A DNA stretch of 35,936 bases from Apostichopus californicus (Eukaryota > Echinodermata > Holothuroidea > Aspidochirotida > Stichopodidae). The translations under genes were made by a program, and so were the position numbers. Every line of letters starts with the position of its first letter. Position 1 is the first letter of the stretch. This document shows, piece by piece, positions 23,601-32,600 of the stretch. The notes under the pieces were generated by a model. The model saw only the letters and a program-made list of their open reading frames with translations. It had not been told where the DNA came from and made no database searches. The stretch is taken from NCBI GenBank assembly GCA_020650975.1, contig JAIPMN010001177.1:1-35936 (forward strand), read 5' to 3'.

Positions 23601-26600
23601 CCGTTATTTCATTAAAGTTTACAATAGCCCTACCTGACCAAAACCCCAAATCCTCTTTTTTACATATTTTGCAATATGGTTCAGGACAGAGTTGATTTAG
23701 TTTGTTGCTTTATTGTCATAGCAGGATTTTAAATCTTCTGGAAAGTCCATTATTCCTCAAAAAGAAATGACACACTGCCCGACAATCCATAATTCTCAGC
23801 ATTTACAACTATCGAGTTGAATCGTGCCACATTCAGTCGGTCTTTGTGTGGTTGCCTTAACATACATTGTATATTGTGGTAACTACTACACAATGTACAG
23901 CCTTAAAGTTTCTGCAAACAAGATTTTGTACAAAAAACAAAGATACTGAAACAAGAAATAAAACAAAACTGAACTGTTATATTACATTTACCTGTTAAGA
24001 TCATGGAGGTACCTGCCAGAGAAACCCAAGCTGTGGTTCCTGACTTGGTGGAAGGTGAGGATTATGAATTCCGCATCAGAGCTAAAACTGAAGTCGGACC
24101 AGGAAAACCAAGTTCTGCCGTACCTGTCACAGCTGAGGACAAACCAGGTAAGATGAAATTCTCCTTCAAAATTTGTCTTTTCAACTTTTACTTTAACATT
24201 CCTGACAATAATATCACTTGAAAATGTAAGGGCCGCTTTATAGCAGCTTCTGATCCAAAGAGCCAAATAGTTTTATGATGTTCTTTCTCATTAAGAAGAC
24301 AAAATCCATGAATGATTTATCTAGTAGTTCATGAAGAGGTTCATTTTGAAAGCATTTTGTTCAAATTTTACTTGAAAATTATAAGAATTCTCGTTATCAT
24401 TGTAAGGAAAAGGTGTTTGTAGATCTGTGTAATTCATGCAGAAGTTTTCAGACCTGATTAACTCTGCCTTTGTAGTATTGAAGAGTAATTTTCCTTTTTC
24501 AGACAGGCACAGTTTGTCAGATATTAACTTTATGAGACCCCTGCAGTTTTTGCTTCACGACATGGTTGACCAAATCAGTGTCCAACTTAGGAGAGTAGTT
24601 GGAATGGAGTTGCCTCCAAAATCACTTCAAAAAGCATCATGTCCAAAATTAACATACCTGTATGTTGAACCTTGTTTGTGACAATATGGCTTTTATGAAA
24701 AAATTAAGCCGTTCCTTTCCAGTATGAGATTTAAATGTGTCTAAAAGTGCAGCATTGGTAGCAACAGAATGCCATCTTGTAAACCCAGTTGTCCCATGTT
24801 GCATAATATAGGATATTGCCTACTGGGCCTATGGTTATCATAAGTAATTGCACTACTGACAGAGATCCAATAACATATAAACATGAGCAGTGTAACCATT
24901 CACCATCTTTACACTCTGCAGTCACAGTTCTTTATAAAGAAAGCATCTTTTCTCACTTCCTACCACTCTTAGAACGTCCATCTCTGAAGATCGAGGACTT
25001 GAAGGACATTAAAGTTAAGGGTGGAGAACCGTTTGAAATCCCTCTGCCTTTCACCGGCGTACCCAAACCAGAAATCACTTGGGAGGTGAACGGCGCCCCG
25101 GTTAAAGAGGACGGCAGGGTCATGGTGAAGACCACCAGCGAGGTCACGACCCTAAAGTGCGACAGCGCAAAGAGGTCAGAAAATGGTAGATTCCAAATCA
25201 CCTTGAAGAACCCATCGGGTACAGAGACAGCTAAGGTTAAAGTAACAGTCTTGGGTAAGTATTATAAAAACCTTGTGTTGACTATTTTCAACAGTTATAG
25301 AAATGTTATGTTTGGAAGTATACCTCCACCTCCTCTTTATTCATCCCTACCCTTGGAAAAACTTCCCCCATGAATCTTCTTTCCCCCTTTGCCTATAAAT
25401 GAGGTAATTTTATTTATCTGATTAAGAAGTTTAAAATTGACATTTTTATTTTTTTGTGGAAACCCTTCAGCAACACTGCTCATGAAAAGCAAGTATTTTT
25501 GAGAAAAAAAGTATCATATCTTTTTTCCCCTCTTTCTTGCAACCTTATTAGTTGAGCCTGATGCCCCTCAAGGCCCCCTTGTGGTCTCTGACATTACCCC
25601 ATACCAAGCCAACCTCTCATGGAAGGCGCCAGCTCTTAATCCGGAGGATGTCGACAACTACGTTGTGGAGAAATGTGAGAATGGTACCTGGTCAAAGGTC
25701 AGCAGTGCCGTGCCTGGGACCTCCTTCAGGGTCCGAAATCTCAAGGAAGGTGGAGACTACCAGTTCAGAGTCTCGGCAGAGAACCAGTATGGTCTCAGCA
25801 AACCCATCACCAGTGAATTTGTTACTGCCAAACACCCATTTGGTAAAGATGCAAATCTTTTAAGCTCTGCAGCTCACAAAATAATTTCTTTGGCTTTTAT
25901 TCTTTTTATGCATAAGGGTGTCAATGATTTATGTACAACTGTTTTAATTGGTACTGCATTTGAGTAATTATTGAGACAAATGGCATGTCATTACTGGATG
26001 CTGCTGAAATTTACAAGACTGTTTTTTACTTCAGACCAATAAATAAACTCTAATGCCATTATCTATACGGACACCAACGATTTTTTCCTTGTAGTCTGAA
26101 AATGTACACAATAGGTTCATATCATACATAGTCTGGCTGCATAATCCATAATGTCACAAACCCAAGTAAAATATGGAGATAGTGGAATGATTTGAGGGTA
26201 AAATATTGCTTTTTTTTGCTTTACAATTCCGTATTTAGATGCTCCTGGTAAACCAGATCCACCTGAGTGTACGGAGACAACTCGTGCAACCATCACAGTA
26301 ACATGGAAACCGCCATCCAATGATGGGGGTAATACCATCACACACTACACGCTAGAAAAGATGGTGGCACCACATGGCGACTGGGAACCAGCCTCTAGAG
26401 CTCCCATCCGTGGAACTAACTACACCGTAGCCAAACTGAAGGAAGGTACACAGTACCAGTTTAGAGTGAAGGCTGTTAACGACGCAGGGGCGGGCAAACC
26501 CAGCGATGAATCGGATGTCTTCATTGCTGAACCAACTCCAAGTAAGTTTTGGCCAAAATTGTATTTCCTCCTAAAGATGTTGAACTTACGTCTGAATAGA

Positions 26601-29600
26601 CTGTCTTATTATTCAAAATGGACTTGACAAGTATAAATTAACGTAAATTAAAACTAAAGATAAATTCAAAGCAGGTTGTTATCCCCCTGGTGCATTTTTA
26701 AGAAAGATTGCTGGTTATCAAAGATGCCAGACTTTCTTTCAATAAATTGTATAGCATCAAACAACTGGTCAACCAATTAATTAATCTACCCTGTGATCAT
26801 ATGATGAATTATTTCTTCCTGTGCATCTTTGAATCAAAACAGCTAAGCCAAAGGTGACAGGAGATGGTCGTCCAAAAGATATCATTGCGGTGGCTGGGGA
26901 ACCCTTTAAGGTGGAGATTCCATTTACAGCTAGCCCCATCCCAGAGGTAACCTGGACAAATGAGGAGGACGGTACTACCATTGAACCCGATGACAGAGTC
27001 AAATTTGAGGTAAGGTAACATTCTAGCAGTGATGGAAGTAATATCCTAACAACTGGACTCTACAGGAAATATTCAGTGAATTAAAGTAATATCCTAGCAA
27101 TGGGACTCTACAGGAAATATTCAGTGATTGAAAGTAAATCCTAGCAATGGGACTACAGGAAATATTCAGTGAATTAAGTAATAACGTAGCAATGGGACTC
27201 TACAGGGAATATTCACTGATTGAAGTAATATCCTAGCAATGGGACTCTACAGGAAATATTCAGTGATTTAAAGTAATATCCTGGCAATGGGATTCTATAG
27301 GAAATATTCACTGATTAAAGTAATATCCTAGCAATTGGACAACACAGGAAATATTCACTGATTGAAGTAATATCCTAGCAATGGGACTCTACAGGAAATA
27401 TTCAGTGATTGAAAGTAATATCCTAGCAATGGGACTCTACAGCAAATATATAGTGATTGAAAGTAATATCTTAGCAATGGAATTCTATTCAGTGATTGAA
27501 AGTAATGTCCTAGCAATGGGATTCTACAGGAAATATTTAGTGATTGAAAGTAATATCCTAGCAATGGGACTCTACAGTGAATATTCAGTGATGGAAAGTA
27601 ATATCCTAGCAATGGGAATCTACAGGAAATATTCAGTGATTGAAAGTAATATCCTAGCAATGGGAATCTACAGGAAATATTCAGTGATTGAAAGTAATAT
27701 CCTAGCAATGGGATTCTACAGGAAATATTCAGTGATGGAAGTAATATCCTAGCAATGGGTTTCTGCAGTGAATATTCTGTTCACATTTGATAAATGTTTG
27801 GACCTGTACATTCTGCCAGTATGTTTGCTCTGTAATGTGACATGAAAGTCCCATAAAGATTGGATTCTAATTCCTGTAGAGCCGTCATCAAATAGATATT
27901 GAGATCTAATTTCCTGTACATGAGAACATTGATGTCTATTGCAGCACCAGTTGCGTAAAGAGCCACGTCAGGTACTGGGAACAAGTGTCACCTGGCCCTG
28001 CTTTAGTCCCCTGTAGCCACAATTTAACCTCCCCTTCCCCCTCTGCCAACCTTCCTAAATTCTCTTGTCAGGCCTGGCCAGTACTGAATATACCATTACA
28101 ACACTATGTGACTCAACTTGTTCAATTTATTGGGAGGAAAATCATCTTGGCACATTTTTTCCATTTTGATTTTGTTAATTTTGGCCATGTATTTTATACT
28201 TCTCTGTAGGAGGAACCTCATTCATTCACTCTCAAGAACTCTTGCGCCAAGCCCAAAGATTCAGGGACGTATGTGGTGAAACTGAAGAACAAGGCCGGAG
28301 AAGAGGAGATAAAAGTTAACGTTACAGTCGTGGGTGAGTTGTACATATCTGTAAAACAGTCAGGTTAAACACAACTGGTGATAGGTCTTGAAATGTCTCT
28401 CACAACATGACAGGACAACTCTGAAGCTGTAATAACTTCAGACCCGTATCATGACAAAGAAGTTGGTCCCCCTAACTAGTTTATACTTCTGTTGGGGTGT
28501 AATTCTAAATGTTTCCAAAGGAAGTAGCACAACATGGAATAGTCTGCTCTCTCATAGGTTTTCAAATTTATCCTAGTTTTAAAGCTTTATTCAAATATAT
28601 AAACAATGGAAAACTGTCTGGGAAATTATAAACAATGGAAAAGAACAATGCAATTTATGGCTAGAATGGGATTCGAACCAGTTTCCTCTGGGTTACAAAC
28701 CCAGCGCTTTACCGACTAAAGCTTATCCAGCTTGCACTTGGTGATCCCTATAAAATGTTTCTTTGCTGGGGAAACCAGCAAGAAGCCACAGTACCCTGAA
28801 TACTGTGTAACCAGGGATCATGCCCCAATTTCATTTGGTACAACCCAGAAAGTGACAGAGAAGGCAATTTCAAGAGGAATTTTGTGAATTATACAAGTAA
28901 ATGAACAACAGAAAGCTGACTTGGAAATGCTGACTTAAAATTAAAAATTAAGAGCAGGAAATTTAAAACAAAGCAATGGAAAAAGAGCAAAAAAGTTGAT
29001 GGGTAGAATCATGGGATTTGAACCAGAGACCTCTAGATTAAGATAAGTTTAGTAAAGAGCAGATATTTCACCCAATAATGTGCCGACTACTGATTATCTT
29101 AATGATTGTTATGTCATAGATAAGCCTGGTGCTCCTGTTGGACCCCTGGAACCATCTAAAGTCACCGCCGAATCATTAACATTGTCATGGACACCACCTG
29201 AAAGCGATGGTGGTAGCCGTGTGACAAACTATGTCCTTGAGAGGAGACCCGATACCAGCAAAACCTGGACAAAGGTGTCCACCTTCATCCGCCAGCCTAG
29301 CCACGATGTCGCAGGTCTCGATGAAGGAGTGACTTACTACTTCAGGGTGTCAGCAGAGAATAAGTACGGAGTCGGTGAACCACTCGAGAACAACGTGGGA
29401 ATAAAAGCAAAGGATCCTTACGGTAACATTGAAATAATAATAATAATATAATAATAATATTCAGCAGTTATTTTTACGACGCTTAAGCGACTGCAAATGT
29501 GGGAGAAGCCCCCAAGGGCTTATGGATTACAAGTTACACGTCGGGTGGCTTCCAATTCAACATTTTCACCCAAATTTGGAATAGATTCAATTTTTAGAAA

Positions 29601-32600
29601 GTCATTTCAGATGGGAAAACCGTAGATTGCTCTTGGATGAAAAACCCACTTTACTATGACCTGGCCAGGTATCGAACCCGGAACCACCCGATTGCTAAGC
29701 CTCATTGCTTCAAATGCCACCGCCTTTATCCACTCGGCCACGGAAATGGTCAAATACTTGAATGAGGAAAAATAAGAATCTGTCAGTTTGAGTAATTATG
29801 CAATTAGTAACAAATAAATGGTAAAAATGCCTGGATTACTCCTGTAAGGATTAATTGATAAATCCATTTCTCAGTTCAGGCCTTAACAGTTATTATTAAT
29901 CCATAGTTTTATGAATTCTTAGACCTGAAACAAAACTAATGTTCATTTAACCAATTTGTAAACAAGCAGAATACCCATAGATGACATGCATCCAACACCA
30001 TCAATTGTCTTTGGCATTGTTGTACTGTATTGAGTTCACTGTTGGTCTGTGAACTAGACTAAGTAGTTCAGCCACTTTGATTGATGTTGTACTGCATTGA
30101 GTTTACTGTTGATTCTAACAGAGCTGACCTAATTGGTCTGTGAACTAGACTAACTAGTTCAGCCACTTTGATTGATGTTGTACTGCATTGAGTTTACTGT
30201 TGATTCTTACTGAGCTGACCTAATTGGTCTGTGAACTAGACTAATTAGTTCAGCCACTTTGATTGATGTTGTACTGCATTGAGTTTACTGTTGATTCTTA
30301 CTGAGCTGACCTAATTGGTCTGTGAACTAGACTAATTAGTTCAGCCACTTTGATTGATATTGTACTGTATTGAGTTTACTGTTGATTCATACTGAGCTGA
30401 CCTAATTGGTCTGTGAACTAGACTAACTAGTTCAGCCACTTTGATTGATGTTGTACTGCATTGAAGTTTACTGTTGATTCTTGCTGAGCTGACCTAATTG
30501 GTCTGTGAACTAGACTAACTAGTTCAGCCACTTTGATTGATGTCATACTGCATTGACTTTACTGTTGATTCTTACTGAGCTGACCTAATTAATCTGTGAA
30601 CTAGACTAACTAGTTCAGCCACTTTGATTGATGTTGTACTGCAGTGAGTTTACTGTTGATTCTAACAGAGCTGACCTAATTGATCTGTGAACTAGACTAA
30701 CTAGTTCAGCCACTTTGATTGAAAAATGTACAACCTGGACATATAGCAATTATATATTTTTGTTTTAATGTCAGATCCTCCTGAACAGCCTGGTAAACCA
30801 GTCATCAAGGAGATTGACCGTGGATATGTATCCATCAGCTGGGAACCACCAGAGAACGATGGAGGTGCTCCAATCACAGCATACATTGTGGAAAAGAAAG
30901 ATGAAGATAGTGATTGGGAACAGGTTGGTGTTGTCTTGAAAAATTAAGTGCAACCTGCTTGCCGATTTTTATGATCTAGCCGCTCTCAACTACCGTAGAC
31001 AACACAGAAATGAATGTAACATACATATAGCAGTAGTGAAAACTCATGCTGTGTATGGGATGGATTAGGACAGGCCAGTATCATGTCTCATTCACCGCAG
31101 GGCTTTGACCACCCGAACCAAATTGGCTGGTTAGCCTCGCAAGTGATTAAAGCAGAATGGTATTGTGGGTAATGTAAGAAGTTGTGTTGACAGCATAGAC
31201 AATGGGACAACTTGCAGTCCACCTTAGCTGTGCAGCGAACAAACAAATTCTAGAAGTGGTTGAGTATATATTTATACACCATTAAAGCCATATAAGCGAT
31301 TTGGACACTTGACATATCAATGGTTTACAGCTAGCTTACTTAGTACTCATGCCTGTCTCATGGTTATAGAGGAAAAATTTATATTGGCCAGATGTAATTT
31401 TAGGTGTAGTCATCTTGACATTTGACCAGTACAAAACTTTAACAATGAAAACGTATTTGAATTATTGGAGGAATATTCTGTATTCCTTTTTTATGTATAC
31501 AGTGTAATTTATGCTCCTGTCTTTTCTCTCTAGTGTAATTCATTCCCAGTCAAAGACACAACCTTCAGCATCAGTAACCTCAAGGAAAACAAAGAGGTCA
31601 AATTCAGGGTCAAAGCCAAAAACAAGGCGGGAGTCAGCGATCCAAGTAAAGGCTCAGAGTTTGTGCTTCCTGTATCACAGACAAGTAAGTACTTGTTTCA
31701 GCTCATTTTCATATTAATTATTATATGAAATGTATGGCAGTAGAGAGAGTATAACTTAGTGTAAGCCAGTCTGCCCATACCAGCAAGTATCAGTTTTCGG
31801 TACCTGTAAATTGTTATCCAAGAAAGACTCAAACCTTTCAGCACAAGTACTGCGTATTGACTGTAAAATGCATGAGTAGGTAAATGTATAATAGTGTGAG
31901 TGCCTAATGTTTCCGTTCTTGTAGAATTGTCTCCAATGGGGAACTGAAAATGAAAAAACAAGGACTAAGGAACATGTAAACTAGACAGAAGGAGGGACAA
32001 CTTAGTTGGCCCATTGAAGAATGAATAGAGTTCAAATAGGCAGAGCAAAGGGCAGTGGGGTGAAAGGTAACAGGAGGAGATGAAATGCCGAGGAGAGGGG
32101 TGCAGAGGGGTGTAACAGTAAGTAAAGAGGTGATTAGGGAGTAGAAAGGACTAAAACAAGTGAGAGTTTGGATGGACATTATTAAAATTGAAGTAAAACA
32201 AATTTCATGGAAAACAATTTAACATTTCCATCTTCATTTTTTTAGCTGCTCCTGCCTCTCCTGGAGTCCCAGAGGCGGTTAATGTTGGCAAAGATTCGGT
32301 AGATCTGGAGTGGACCAAACCACCATCTGATGGTGGTGCTCCAGTCAAAGGTAACACGCAAAGATTTTAATGGAGTATTCTGGTGACAAGAGTTTATGGT
32401 ATCACAACTTTAAGAAATGCTTGGCAGGTTTGGTGAAATTGTCGACCACAATCACAAAGCTGCTTTAATAAGGTATAAAGTGTGGTGATGGTGTGGTGTG
32501 AAATATTATTTTAACTTACTAGGTTACAGTCTTTGTTGTAGGTTTAGGGGTCTACACCTCTCCTTACAGCTTCTCTGTTCAATCTACTATCTTACTTCTG

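Larger units (their letters stand above)
28334..29119 (+). other. Intron between I9 and F13
   Basis: A 786-base intron that carries two related antisense tRNA-like segments, at about 28659-28733 and 28990-29045, each preceded by an A-rich caatggaaaa-type body. The rest is AT-rich. Confidence 0.8.
29423..30774 (+). other. Intron between F13 and F14
   Basis: A 1352-base intron made of SINE family C at its 5' end, about 260 bases of unique AT-rich sequence, then minisatellite TR4, which stops about 50 bases before the F14 acceptor. Confidence 0.88.

Noticed and set aside
24436-24681. 81-codon open frame in the I8 upstream intron
   Set aside because: No recognisable domain, AT-rich codon use like the intron, and no paired splice sites in a matching phase.
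27355-27752. Overlapping open frames of 117 and 123 codons on both strands with a repeated 16-residue unit
   Set aside because: They arise because the 48-bp minisatellite unit is a multiple of three; both strands are open equally and the array lies in an intron.
28659-28733. Functional tRNA-Thr gene
   Set aside because: Anticodon arm and B box are good, but the T-stem and acceptor stem are poorly paired and a decayed sister copy lies nearby; a SINE or pseudogene is more likely.
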